Source of the DNA: an uncultured Azohydromonas sp.
GTDB taxonomy: Bacteria > Pseudomonadota > Gammaproteobacteria > Burkholderiales > Burkholderiaceae_C
DNA: 64,000 nucleotides
Direction: 5' to 3'
Assembly (NCBI RefSeq): GCF_937926365.1
Contig: NZ_CALAOH010000169.1
Location: 25,195 to 89,194 of the forward strand
In this document: positions 54,936 to 64,000 of the stretch, piece by piece
Layout of the letters: the number at the start of each line of letters is the position of its first letter
Position numbering within the stretch: the first letter of the stretch is position 1
The notes under the pieces: generated by a model
Databases searched by the model: none
Told to the model about the DNA's origin: nothing
Seen by the model: only the letters and a program-made list of their open reading frames with translations
Position numbers and translations under genes: made by a program

Positions 54936-56003
54936 TTACTCGGCGTCGGTCACCGGCGGCGCGGCGCCATCACCGGCGAGCGCGGGCAGTACCGGGATGC
55001 CCATGGCCTCGCGCACCTTGTTCTCGATCTCGTGCGCCACGTCGGGGTTCTCGCGCAGGAACTCGCGCGCGTTGTCCTTGCCCTGGCCGATCTTCTCGCC
55101 TTGGTAGGCGTACCAGGCGCCGGACTTGTCCACGATCTTGGCGGCCACGCCCATGTCGATGATCTCGCCCTCGCGGCTGATGCCCTCGCCGTAGAGGATG
55201 TCGAACTCGGCCGTCTTGAACGGGGGGCTGACCTTGTTCTTGACCACCTTGACCTTGGTTTCGTTGCCGATGACCTCCTCACCCTTCTTGATGCTGCCGG
55301 TGCGGCGGATGTCCAGGCGCACCGAGGCATAGAACTTGAGCGCGTTGCCACCGGTCGTGGTCTCGGGGTTGCCGAACATCACGCCGATCTTCATGCGGAT
55401 CTGGTTGATGAAGATGACCATGCAGTTGGTCTTCTTGATCGTGGCGGTGAGCTTGCGCAGCGCCTGGCTCATCAAGCGCGCCTGCAGGCCCGGCAGCGAG
55501 TCGCCCATCTCGCCTTCGATTTCGGCCTTGGGCGTGAGCGCGGCGACCGAGTCGATGACGATCAGGTCCACTGAGCCCGAGCGCACCAGCGCGTCGGTGA
55601 TCTCCAGCGCCTGCTCGCCGGTGTCGGGCTGGCTGATGAGCAGGTCCTGCAGGTTCACGCCCAGCTTCTGCGCGTACTGCACGTCCAGCGCGTGCTCGGC
55701 GTCGATGAAGGCGCACACGCCGTTTTGCTTCTGCATCTCGGCAATGACCTGAAGCGTCAGCGTCGTCTTGCCCGAGGACTCGGGGCCGTAGATCTCGATC
55801 ACGCGCCCGCGCGGCAGGCCGCCCACGCCCAGCGCGATGTCCAGGCCCAGCGAGCCGGTGGAGACGACCTGGATGTCTTCGATGGCCTCGCCCTCGCCCA
55901 GCCGCATGATCGAGCCCTTGCCGAACTGCTTCTCGATCTGGGCCAGCGCCGCCTGCAGGGCCTTGGCTTTTTCGGTGTTGAGTGCCTTCACAGGTGCGTC
56001 CAT
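54936..56003 (-). CDS. recA: Recombinase RecA
   Basis: 355 residues from ATG at 56003, chosen because CCGGAG lies seven bases upstream; an ATG eight codons earlier (56027) has no ribosome site. RecA pairs homologous DNA and triggers LexA cleavage. Seen: QIEKQFGKGSIMRLGEG, Walker A GPESSGKTTLTLQ, loop L1/L2 region (NQIRMKIGVMFGNPETTTGG) and an acidic C-terminus. A LexA box covers the promoter. recX follows. Confidence 0.98.
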   Translation of the reverse strand: MDAPVKALNTEKAKALQAALAQIEKQFGKGSIMRLGEGEAIEDIQVVSTGSLGLDIALGVGGLPRGRVIEIYGPESSGKTTLTLQVIAEMQKQNGVCAFIDAEHALDVQYAQKLGVNLQDLLISQPDTGEQALEITDALVRSGSVDLIVIDSVAALTPKAEIEGEMGDSLPGLQARLMSQALRKLTATIKKTNCMVIFINQIRMKIGVMFGNPETTTGGNALKFYASVRLDIRRTGSIKKGEEVIGNETKVKVVKNKVSPPFKTAEFDILYGEGISREGEIIDMGVAAKIVDKSGAWYAYQGEKIGQGKDNAREFLRENPDVAHEIENKVREAMGIPVLPALAGDGAAPPVTDAE

Positions 56004-56042
56004 TGCTTTCTCCGGTTTCGTGGCCATGATTTTATCGCGAAG

Positions 56043-56058
56043 CTGTATGTTTATACAG
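56043..56058. promoter_or_regulatory. LexA (SOS) box at the recA promoter
   Basis: CTGTATGTTTATACAG is a full CTGT-N8-ACAG site with a palindromic centre. It overlaps a minus-strand TATAAA that can serve as the -10 of recA, so LexA binding would block the promoter. Confidence 0.92.
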
Positions 56059-56161
56059 GTGTGGAGGGACTTTGCGGGGTCGGCCCCCTGGCCGACTCCC
56101 TAAAATGAAGACAGTGCCGGCCAGCACAAGGCCGGAGAAGCTGTCAACGAGGAGATAAGGC

Positions 56162-56833
<672 letters not shown>

Positions 56834-56883
56834 TTGCGCCAGCGCGCCGCAGGCCGCGGCGCCCGGCCGCCGTGGCGCCCACC

Positions 56884-58431
56884 ATGTTTGCTTCCTCCCG
56901 CGAGCAACGCTCCCTCTTCGGCGAGATCCTGGACTGGATGCTCGCGCCGCTGCTGCTGCTGTGGCCGATGAGCGTGAGCATCACCTACCTGGTGGCGCAG
57001 GGCATCGCGCACCGCCCCTACGACCGCGACCTGGGCGAGATGGCGCGCACGCTGGCGCGCCGCGTGGTGGTGGAGAGCGAGGCCGGGCGCGCGGTGCTGG
57101 CGCCCGAGCGCATCGCCGAAACGCTGGGCGACACGCTGCGCGCCGACGACACGGGGCAGTTCTATTTCCAGGTGCTGGGCACGCACGGCGAACTGGTGGC
57201 CGGCGACCGCGAGCTCCCCCCGCCCACCGGCGACGCTGCCCCCGCGGGCGAGCTGCGCTTTCGCGACGACCAGCTGCTCGACGAGCCCGTGCGCGTGGCC
57301 TCGGTGCGCCTGGCGCTGCCGGTGGCGCCGGACGAGGAGCCGCCGCTGGTGCAGGTGGCCGAGACGCTGGACCGCCGCTCGCGCCTGGCCACCGAGATCA
57401 TCAAGGGCGTGATCCTGCCGCAGTTCGTGATCCTGCCCGTGGCGGTGCTGCTGGTGTGGCTGGCGCTGGCGCGCGGCCTGGCGCCGCTGAACGACCTGCA
57501 GCGCCGCATCCGCCAGCGCGAGAGCCAGGACCTGAGCCCCATCGACGAGCGCGACGCGCCCGAGGAGGTCACGCCGCTGGTGCGCGCCATCAACGACCTG
57601 CTGGAGCGCCTGGACACCTCGATGAAGGCGCAGAAGCACTTCCTGGCCGACGCGGCCCATCAACTCAAGACGCCGCTGGCGGGCCTGCGCATGCAGGCGG
57701 AGCTCGCCCAACGGGAAATCGACGCCGGCAGCGACACGCAGGCGGTGAAACGCTCGCTGCAGCAGATCGCCCTGTCCAGCCAGCGCGCGGCGCACATGGT
57801 CAACCAGCTGCTGTCCATGGCCCGCGCCGAGGACGAGGAGCAGGGCCGGCGCGTGCAGTCCTTCGACCTGGCGCGGCTGGCCACCGAGGCCGTGCACGAC
57901 CTCGTGCCCAAGGCCATGGACAAGCGCATCGACCTGGGCTACGAGGGCCCCGAGGACGGTGAGGCGCTGCCGCCGCTGTCCGGCCAGCCGGTGCTGGTGG
58001 GCGAGCTGGTGCGCAACCTGGTGGACAACGCGCTGCAGTACACCCCGGCCGGCGGCACCGTGACGGTGCGGGTGCGGATGGACCCCGCCACCGCCGACGA
58101 CCCCGCGCAGCCGGTGCTGCTGCTGCAAGTGGAGGACTCGGGCCCCGGCATCGCGCCGGCCGAGCGCGAGCTGGTCTTCCAACCCTTCTACCGCGCGCTG
58201 GGCACGAACGTGGACGGCAGCGGCCTGGGGCTGGCGATCGTGCGCGAGATCGCGCAGCGTCATAACGCCGACATCACGCTGGAAGACACCTACGACCGTG
58301 CCACCCATGCCATGCCCGGCACGCGCGTGAGCGTGAGGTTCAGGCTGCCGCCGCAGGAGCCGGCGGACGAGGCGGCGGATGAGGCCGCGCCGCAGGGCGA
58401 GCCCCGGCCGGACACGGGCCTGGCGGGCTGA
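56884..58431 (+). CDS. Membrane sensor histidine kinase (TctE/QseC-like)
   Basis: 515 residues from ATG at 56884. First helix about 17-38 (LAPLLLLWPMSVSITYLVA), a 2CSK-type periplasmic domain, second helix about 178-196 (LPQFVILPVAVLLVWLALA), HAMP, then the His in DAAHQLKTPLAGLRMQAELA, N box NLVDNALQYTP, DSGPGI and SGLGLAIVREIA. Partner of the response regulator upstream. TctE-type kinases often sense tricarboxylates and QseC-type ones other signals; the ligand is unknown. A hydrophilic acidic tail follows. The stop abuts the rodA stop with no bases between. Confidence 0.93.
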   Translation: MFASSREQRSLFGEILDWMLAPLLLLWPMSVSITYLVAQGIAHRPYDRDLGEMARTLARRVVVESEAGRAVLAPERIAETLGDTLRADDTGQFYFQVLGTHGELVAGDRELPPPTGDAAPAGELRFRDDQLLDEPVRVASVRLALPVAPDEEPPLVQVAETLDRRSRLATEIIKGVILPQFVILPVAVLLVWLALARGLAPLNDLQRRIRQRESQDLSPIDERDAPEEVTPLVRAINDLLERLDTSMKAQKHFLADAAHQLKTPLAGLRMQAELAQREIDAGSDTQAVKRSLQQIALSSQRAAHMVNQLLSMARAEDEEQGRRVQSFDLARLATEAVHDLVPKAMDKRIDLGYEGPEDGEALPPLSGQPVLVGELVRNLVDNALQYTPAGGTVTVRVRMDPATADDPAQPVLLLQVEDSGPGIAPAERELVFQPFYRALGTNVDGSGLGLAIVREIAQRHNADITLEDTYDRATHAMPGTRVSVRFRLPPQEPADEAADEAAPQGEPRPDTGLAG

Positions 58432-59586
58432 TCAGGACTGCATCAGCCGCCGGCTGCGCGCGATCGACATCAGCATTCCCAGGCTCAGCCCCAGCGTGAC
58501 CATGGCGGTGCCGCCGTAGCTGATGAAGGGCAACGGCACGCCCACCACGGGCAGGATGCCGCTGACCATGCCCATGTTGACGAAGGCGTAGGTGAAGAAG
58601 CTCAGCGAGATCGCCCCGGCCAGCAGCCGCGCGAAGGTGGTGGGCCCCTCGGCGGCGATCATCAGCCCGCGCACGATCAGGAACGTGAAGCCCAGCAGCA
58701 GGCTCAGCGTGCCCGCCAGCCCGAACTCCTCGGAGAAGGCGGCGAAGACGAAGTCGGTGGTGCGCTCGGGAATGAACTCCAGGTGCGTCTGCGTGCCCTT
58801 CATGAAGCCCTTGCCCGTGGTGCCGCCGGAGCCGATGGCGATCATGCCCTGGATGGTGTGGAAGCCCTTGCCCAGCGGGTCCTTGGCCGGGTCCAGCAGC
58901 GTGCACACGCGGTGCTTCTGGTATTCGCGCAGCACCACCCAGTCCGTGTCGGGCTGGCAGAGCTGCTCCTCGCTGGCGATGATCGCGCCGATGCCCAGCG
59001 TGCCGGCGATGAGCACCGGCAGGATCAGCCGCCAGCTCAAGCCCGCGAAGAAGATCACGTACAGCCCCGCCGAGAAGATCAGCAGCGAGGTGCCCAGGTC
59101 GGGCTGCTTGGCCACCAGCAGGAACGGCAGCAGCACCAGTCCCCAGGCGACAGCGAAATCGCTGCGCCGCGCCTGCCCCTCGCGGCGGTGGAACCACCAC
59201 GCCACCATCAGCGGCGTGGCGATCTTGAGCATCTCGCTGGGCTGGATCACCACGCCCACGTTGAGCCAGCGCGTGGCGCCCTTCTTGGTGATGCCGAACA
59301 GCAGCGTGGCCACCAGCAGCGCCACGCCCAGGCTGTACAGCGGCACCGCCAGCTGCAGCAGCCGCTGCGGTGGCACCTGCGCCACCACGAACATGATCCC
59401 GGCGGCCAGGATCATGTTGCGGCCGTGGTCCACGAAGCGCGTGCCATGGTCGTAGCCGACGGAGTACATCGTCACCAGCCCACCCACGGCCAGCAGCAGC
59501 ACGCCCAGGAGCAGCAGGAAATCGAAGCCCGAGAACACCGGGCGCAGCCGCTGCCACAGCGTGGGGCGCACCAGCACCGCGTTCAT
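58432..59586 (-). CDS. rodA: Rod-shape SEDS glycosyltransferase RodA
   Basis: 384 residues, about ten membrane helices. Peptidoglycan polymerase of the elongasome, working with PBP2. Seen: GATRWLNVGVVIQPSEMLKI, AKQPDLGTS (with the essential Asp), FIPERTTDFVFAAFSEEFG and LPFISYGGTAMV. A longer-than-usual loop around residues 200-235 contains two cysteines (LCQPD, RVCTLLDP). Its start overlaps the mrdA stop by four bases. Last gene of the mre operon. Confidence 0.97.
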   Translation of the reverse strand: MNAVLVRPTLWQRLRPVFSGFDFLLLLGVLLLAVGGLVTMYSVGYDHGTRFVDHGRNMILAAGIMFVVAQVPPQRLLQLAVPLYSLGVALLVATLLFGITKKGATRWLNVGVVIQPSEMLKIATPLMVAWWFHRREGQARRSDFAVAWGLVLLPFLLVAKQPDLGTSLLIFSAGLYVIFFAGLSWRLILPVLIAGTLGIGAIIASEEQLCQPDTDWVVLREYQKHRVCTLLDPAKDPLGKGFHTIQGMIAIGSGGTTGKGFMKGTQTHLEFIPERTTDFVFAAFSEEFGLAGTLSLLLGFTFLIVRGLMIAAEGPTTFARLLAGAISLSFFTYAFVNMGMVSGILPVVGVPLPFISYGGTAMVTLGLSLGMLMSIARSRRLMQS

Positions 59587-61613
59587 CGTTTCACTTCCTC
59601 ATTGGCAGCCGCGCCCTGCGCCATGCGCTGTGGCGGCGTGCCGAAGCCCGCCAGCACCTCTACGTTGCCCGGCAGCGGGACGTCCTCGGCGCGGCGCGGC
59701 GTGCCGATGGGCGCCACGCTCTGGCCGCGGCGCGTGGCGGCGACATCATCCTCGCTGGGGTAGTTGCCCAGCAGCCAGTAGTCGAAGACCCGGCGCGCGA
59801 TGGGCGCGGCCGCGGCGGCGCCGAAGCCCGCGTTTTCCACGACCACCGCCAGCGCGATGGTGGGCTCCTCCAGCGGCGCGAAGGCCAGGTACAGCGAGTG
59901 GTCGCGTTGGTGCTCGGCCAGCCGCGCGGCGTTGTAGCGCTCATGCTGGCGCACGGTCACCGCCTGCGCCGTGCCGGTCTTGCCGCCGCTCTTGTAGGGC
60001 GCACCGGCAAAGACCCGGGTGGAGGTGCCTTCCTGCGTCACGCCGTACATGGCGCGCTTGATGATCTCCACGTGCTCGGGCTTGAGCGCCAGCGGCGGCA
60101 GCGCCTCGCGTTCCACCGGGCGCTTCTGGTGCGTGACCACGTCCTGCACCTCGCGCACCAGGTGCGGCGGCGGGCGTTGCCCGCCGGAGAGCAGCGTGGA
60201 CATGGCGTTGGCGACCTGCAGCATGGTGAAGTTGTTGTAGCCCTGGCCGATGCCCAGCGAGATGGTTTCGCCGGCGTACCACTTCTGCTGCTCGGGCCGC
60301 TTGTAGGCGCGGCGCTTCCACTCGGTGCTGGGCAGGATGCCGGTGGCCTCGCCCTGGATGTCGATGCCCGTGCGCCGGCCGAAGCCGAAGGGTTCGAGCT
60401 GGTCGTGCATCAGGTCCACGCCCATCTCGTTGGCCAGCGAGTAGTAGTAGACGTTGCTGGACATGACGATGGAGCGGTGCATGTCCACCGCCCCCAGCCC
60501 GTGGTCGCCGTGGCTGCGGAAGGTGTGGTTGCCGAACTGGAAGCTGCCGTTGTCGTAGATGACCTGGCCGGCGTGGCGCTTGCCGGTGTTGAGCGCCGCC
60601 ATGGCCATGAAGGGCTTGAAGGTGGAGCCCGGCGGATAGGTGCCGCGCAGCGCGCGGTTGAGCAGCGGCTTGTCGATGGACTCGTTGAGCTCGCGCCAGT
60701 TGTCGACGTCGATGCCGTCCACGAACAGGTTGGGGTCGAAGGTGGGCTTGCTCACGAAGGCCAGCACCTCGCCCGAGCGCGGGTCCATCGCCACCAGCGC
60801 GCCGCGGCGATCGCCGAAAAGGTCCTCCACCAGCGCCTGCAGCTTGATGTCCACCGACAGCACCACCGTGTTGCCCGGCGTGGGCGGGTGCGTGCGCAGC
60901 CGCCGCACGGCGCGCCCGCCGGCGCTGGTCTCGACTTCCTCGAAGCCGGTGGTGCCGTGCAGCACCGTCTCGTAGCTCTGCTCCACGCCGAGCTTGCCGA
61001 TGTAGTCGGTGCCGCGGTAGTTGGCCTGCAGCGACTCGTCCCACTCCTCCATGGCCTTCTTTTCGGCCTGGTTGATGCGGCCCATGTAGCCGATGAGGTG
61101 GCTGCCGGTCTCGCCCAGCGGGTACTGGCGGAACAGCCGTGCCTTGACTTCCACGCCCGGGAACAGGAAGCGCTGCGCCGTGAAGCGCGCCACCTCCTCG
61201 TCGCTGAGGCGGTTGCGCAGCGGCACCGAGTCGAAGCTCTTGCTCTCTTCCAGCAGCCGCTTGAAGCGGCGGCGGTCGCGTGGCGTGATCTCCACCATTT
61301 CCGACAGCTGCTCGATCACGCGCTCCATCGGCTGCTCCAGCTTGGAGGGCGTGATCTCCAGCGTGTAGGCCGAGTAGTTGGTGGCCAGCACCACGCCGTT
61401 GCGGTCCACGATCAGCCCGCGGTTGGGCACCGAGGGCAGCACGGCGATGCGGTTGGCCTCGGCGCGCGCGGAGAGCTTCTCGTGCTGCATCACCTGCAGG
61501 TAGAAGAGCCGCGCCCCGATCAGGCCGAAGCCGATCAGCACGAAGGCCACCGCCGCCAGCACCCGGCTGCGGAAACGGTGCAGTTCGCGCTCGACGTTGC
61601 GGAGTTCGGTCAC
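59583..61613 (-). CDS. mrdA: Penicillin-binding protein 2 (MrdA)
   Basis: 676 residues from GTG at 61613. One membrane helix (about 18-40), a pedestal/dimerisation domain with NRGLIVDRNGVVLA, and the transpeptidase domain with Ser330-x-x-Lys333 (PPGSTFKPF), SSN at 385-387 and KTGT at 545-548. A 60-residue Ala/Arg/Pro-rich tail follows. It cross-links lateral-wall peptidoglycan and partners RodA. Gap of 115 bases from mreD. Confidence 0.97.
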   Translation of the reverse strand: MTELRNVERELHRFRSRVLAAVAFVLIGFGLIGARLFYLQVMQHEKLSARAEANRIAVLPSVPNRGLIVDRNGVVLATNYSAYTLEITPSKLEQPMERVIEQLSEMVEITPRDRRRFKRLLEESKSFDSVPLRNRLSDEEVARFTAQRFLFPGVEVKARLFRQYPLGETGSHLIGYMGRINQAEKKAMEEWDESLQANYRGTDYIGKLGVEQSYETVLHGTTGFEEVETSAGGRAVRRLRTHPPTPGNTVVLSVDIKLQALVEDLFGDRRGALVAMDPRSGEVLAFVSKPTFDPNLFVDGIDVDNWRELNESIDKPLLNRALRGTYPPGSTFKPFMAMAALNTGKRHAGQVIYDNGSFQFGNHTFRSHGDHGLGAVDMHRSIVMSSNVYYYSLANEMGVDLMHDQLEPFGFGRRTGIDIQGEATGILPSTEWKRRAYKRPEQQKWYAGETISLGIGQGYNNFTMLQVANAMSTLLSGGQRPPPHLVREVQDVVTHQKRPVEREALPPLALKPEHVEIIKRAMYGVTQEGTSTRVFAGAPYKSGGKTGTAQAVTVRQHERYNAARLAEHQRDHSLYLAFAPLEEPTIALAVVVENAGFGAAAAAPIARRVFDYWLLGNYPSEDDVAATRRGQSVAPIGTPRRAEDVPLPGNVEVLAGFGTPPQRMAQGAAANEEVKR

Positions 61614-61728
61614 GCTGTGAACGGGGGTTGCCAGGGGTGGAGGGGGCGCACTGTGCGGGAGGTGCCGCGGTTATGCAGGTGCGGGGGCATTGGCGGACAG
61701 CGGCGCGGCACGAGCGGCGGCGGGCGGC

Positions 61729-62250
61729 TCAGAGCGGGCGGTTCTCGTCCGGGTCGGGCGCGCGGCGCTGCGGTGCCAGCAGCAGCCAGGCCGCCGGCGG
61801 CCACAGCAGTGTCTCGAACAGCGGCGCCAGGAACAGGCTCCAGCCCGGGAACATGTCGCCGGCCAGCAGCCGCACCACCAGCGACACCACGTGCGCGCCC
61901 AGGAACAGCGGCGCGATCTGCAGCGCCTGCTCCAGCACGCTGAACCAGCGCAGCCGCCGGTGCACGGTAATGGCGAAGTACGACAGCAGCGAGTAGGCCA
62001 GCGCGTGCTGGCCCAGCAGCGCGCCATGGTTGACGTCCATCACCAGCCCGGCCATGAAGGCCACGCCCACGCCGATGCGCCGGGGCTGGTGCACGTTCCA
62101 GAACACCAGCACCAGCGCCAGCAGGTCGGGCATGGCGGGCACGCGTCCCAGCGGCAGCAGGTTGATGGCCAGCGCCACCAGCAGCGCGCACCAGACGAAC
62201 AGCGGGTTGGCCGGTAGCAGCAGCTGGTCCGAGCCGCGCGGCATGATCAT
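61729..62250 (-). CDS. mreD: Rod-shape-determining membrane protein MreD
   Basis: 173 residues, about five or six membrane helices (LLPANPLFVWCALLVALAIN, MPDLLALVLVFWNVHQPRRI and GVAFMAGLVMDVNHGALLG are diagnostic). Component of the elongasome between MreC and PBP2/RodA. The ATG overlaps the mreC stop (ATGA). The tail is basic and soluble. Confidence 0.93.
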   Translation of the reverse strand: MIMPRGSDQLLLPANPLFVWCALLVALAINLLPLGRVPAMPDLLALVLVFWNVHQPRRIGVGVAFMAGLVMDVNHGALLGQHALAYSLLSYFAITVHRRLRWFSVLEQALQIAPLFLGAHVVSLVVRLLAGDMFPGWSLFLAPLFETLLWPPAAWLLLAPQRRAPDPDENRPL

Positions 62251-63152
62251 CGTGGCCCTCCACTGCCGGCCAGGGCGTCCTTCGGGTCCGGGCGCGTGGG
62301 CAGCTGCCGGCTCATGGGCTCCAGCACCAACACGTGGTGCACGTTGTCCATCTGCGCCGCGGTCTTCAGGCTCACGCGCGCGAAACCGCCTTCGGCGCGG
62401 CGGTCGATGTGCTGCACGGTGGCCACGGCCAGGCCCGGCGGGTACAGGCCGTCCAGGCCGGAGGTGAGGATGGGATCGCCCGGCTGCACGTCGGCGTTGG
62501 CGGCGATGAAGCGCAGTTCCAGCGCGTCGTTGACGCCGCCGAAGGCCGCGGCGCGCTGCTGCGTGCGGCCGTTGAGCACGGGAATGGCGGCGTCCTTGTC
62601 GGACAGCAGCGTGACCTCGGCCGACAGCGGGAACAGCCGTGTCACCTGCCCCAGCACGCCGTGCTCGTTGACCACCGGTGCGCCCAGCGCCACGCCCTGC
62701 TTGGCACCGCGGTCGATGACGAGCTTGCGCGTGTAGGGGTCGGCCGCCTGCCACAGCACCTGCGCCGCCTGCGTGCGCACGGCGAAGCTCGGGCGCAGCT
62801 CCAGCAGCTCGCGCAGCTTGGCGTTCTCGGCCTCCAGCTCGCGCATGCGCGCAGCCTGTACCGAATGCTGCGCCAGGCGCGCCAGCGCGTCCTGCTCGGC
62901 CGCGCGCGCGGCCTTGAGCCCTTGCAGGTACTCGGCGCCGTCCTCGACGATCTCCACCGGCACCAGCAGCGTGCGCTGCACCGGCAGCAGCACCGTGGCG
63001 AGCACGGCGCGCAGCTGCTGCACCAGTGCAAAGCGGGCGTCAGCCACCATCAGGAACAGCGCCAACGCCGCGAAGAGAATCAGTTTCGTGCGCGCCGACG
63101 TGCCCTGCCGGAAGAACGGCGGCGGCGTGCGGTCGAGAGTGCCCAGGGCCAT
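62247..63152 (-). CDS. mreC: Rod-shape-determining protein MreC
   Basis: 301 residues. One membrane helix (about 25-45), a coiled coil (about 65-120; ARMRELEAENAKLRELLEL) and a periplasmic beta-barrel core (VVNEHGVLGQVTRLFP, ILTSGLDGLYPPGLAVATV). It scaffolds the elongasome and activates PBP2. Starts 48 bases after mreB. Confidence 0.95.
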   Translation of the reverse strand: MALGTLDRTPPPFFRQGTSARTKLILFAALALFLMVADARFALVQQLRAVLATVLLPVQRTLLVPVEIVEDGAEYLQGLKAARAAEQDALARLAQHSVQAARMRELEAENAKLRELLELRPSFAVRTQAAQVLWQAADPYTRKLVIDRGAKQGVALGAPVVNEHGVLGQVTRLFPLSAEVTLLSDKDAAIPVLNGRTQQRAAAFGGVNDALELRFIAANADVQPGDPILTSGLDGLYPPGLAVATVQHIDRRAEGGFARVSLKTAAQMDNVHHVLVLEPMSRQLPTRPDPKDALAGSGGPR

Positions 63153-63200
63153 GACGCGAGCTGCCAGGAATGCGTCGGGCGTGGCTACGCCAGGCTTGGT

Positions 63201-64000
63201 TTATTCGGAGGTGAAGATGCTGCCCAGGCGCTCCATGCGCTCCAGCGCCATGCCGCAGCCGCGCACCACGCAGGTCAGCGGATCCTCGGCCACCAGCACG
63301 GGCAGGCCGGTTTCCTCGGCCAGCAGCCGGTCCAGGTCGCGCAGCAGCGCGCCGCCGCCGGTGAGCATCATGCCGCGCTCGGCGATGTCGGCGCCCAGCT
63401 CCGGCGGGGTCTGCTCCAGCCCGTTCTTGACGCTGGAGACGATGTTGTTGAGCGGGTCGGTGAGCGCTTCCAGGATCTCGTTGGAGCTGATCGTGAAGCT
63501 GCGCGGCACGCCCTCGCTGAGGTTGCGGCCCTTGACCTCGATCTCCTTGACTTCGGAGCCGGGGAAGGCGCTGCCGATGTTTTTCTTGATCATTTCGGCG
63601 GTGGGCTCGCCGATGAGCATGCCGTAGTTGCGGCGGATGTAATTGATGATCGCCTCATCGAACTTGTCGCCGCCCACGCGCACGCTGCCCTTGTAGACCA
63701 TGCCGCCCAGCGAGATGACGCCGACCTCGGTCGTGCCGCCGCCGATGTCCACCACCATCGAGCCCGAGGCTTCGGACACCGGCAGTCCGGCGCCGATGGC
63801 CGCGGCCATGGGCTCCTCGATCAGGTAGACCTCGGAGGCCCCGGCGCCCAGCGCGGACTCGCGGATGGCGCGGCGCTCGACCTGGGTGGAGCCGCAGGGC
63901 ACGCAGATGATGATGCGCGGGCTGGGCTTGAGCACCGAGCGCGGATGCACCATCTTGATGAACTGCTTGAGCATCTGCTCGGTGACGGTGAAGTCGGCGA
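63201..64000 (-). CDS. mreB: Rod-shape actin homologue MreB (5' end outside window)
   Basis: The last 266 or so codons are inside; the start lies beyond the right edge. Actin-fold motifs: PRIIICVPCGSTQVERRAIRE, EPMAAAIGAGLP, the phosphate-2 loop VVDIGGGTTEVGVISLGG, and MLTGGGALLRDLD (adenosine motif). MreB filaments direct lateral-wall synthesis at the inner membrane. First gene of mreB-mreC-mreD-mrdA-rodA. Confidence 0.97.
   Translation of the reverse strand, partial: ADFTVTEQMLKQFIKMVHPRSVLKPSPRIIICVPCGSTQVERRAIRESALGAGASEVYLIEEPMAAAIGAGLPVSEASGSMVVDIGGGTTEVGVISLGGMVYKGSVRVGGDKFDEAIINYIRRNYGMLIGEPTAEMIKKNIGSAFPGSEVKEIEVKGRNLSEGVPRSFTISSNEILEALTDPLNNIVSSVKNGLEQTPPELGADIAERGMMLTGGGALLRDLDRLLAEETGLPVLVAEDPLTCVVRGCGMALERMERLGSIFTSE

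Overview
The window is a GC-rich (clearly above 60 percent G+C by eye), densely packed chromosomal segment of a betaproteobacterium, almost certainly of the order Burkholderiales. The evidence is several gene orders familiar from that order: rsmB-DUF4390-ntrY-ntrX, yhdP-nitrilase with divergent glnE, recA-recX-sucC-sucD-terC, and mreB-mreC-mreD-mrdA-rodA. Family or genus cannot be fixed from the sequence. There is no phage, insertion sequence, integrase, rRNA operon or CRISPR array. It is a core-genome region with a few accessory genes.

Layout, left to right. 1-3805: a leftward cyclic-di-GMP block (a GGDEF-EAL protein cut by the window edge, and an HD-GYP protein) behind an Lrp/AsnC regulator. 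3924-8717: a saccharopine-dehydrogenase-like gene, then an IclR regulator with pobA (4-hydroxybenzoate hydroxylase), a small monooxygenase-like gene and an AEC carrier. 8911-14511: tRNA-Phe and the leftward rsmB-DUF4390-ntrY-ntrX operon, with repeat palindromes between DUF4390 and ntrY. 14710-16483: folE, a BLUF blue-light sensor and a small Tat-type exported protein. 16530-21918: a leftward run AEC carrier, proA, queC, lemA-like, cytochrome c and flavocytochrome-c-type flavoprotein, the last three joins being GTGA overlaps. 22056-29850: cysQ, topB, a SET-domain protein, birA-SPOR and a secreted subtilase. 30021-33900: tkt-gap and a divergent hemerythrin gene behind a perfect FNR/ANR box. 33966-34618: a gene-free stretch with a cluster of DnaA boxes. 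34619-45933: a sugar nucleotidyltransferase, a UbiH-type hydroxylase, nitrilase, yhdP, glnE, a rhombosortase-like protease and an EamA exporter. 45988-51707: a di-iron ferritin-like protein, corA, a Ser/Thr kinase, a small membrane protein and two TerC proteins, one behind a manganese (yybP-ykoY) riboswitch. 51860-56003: sucD, sucC, recX and recA with a LexA box. 56162-58431: a two-component system. 58432-64000: the rod-shape operon rodA-mrdA-mreD-mreC-mreB, cut by the right edge.

Functional threads: cell shape and envelope (mre/mrd, yhdP, SPOR, lemA-like), cofactors and nucleotides (folE, queC, birA, cysQ), central carbon and nitrogen (tkt, gap, sucCD, proA, glnE), genome maintenance (recA, recX, topB), and signalling (c-di-GMP, NtrYX, BLUF, kinase, OmpR-type pair). 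The observations most worth following are the possible rhombosortase/GlyGly-CTERM pair (45 kb and 28 kb), the DnaA-box cluster, an intrinsic terminator inside the recX reading frame, the GTGA-coupled redox cluster downstream of queC, and an unexplained rightward terminator at 47.2 kb.
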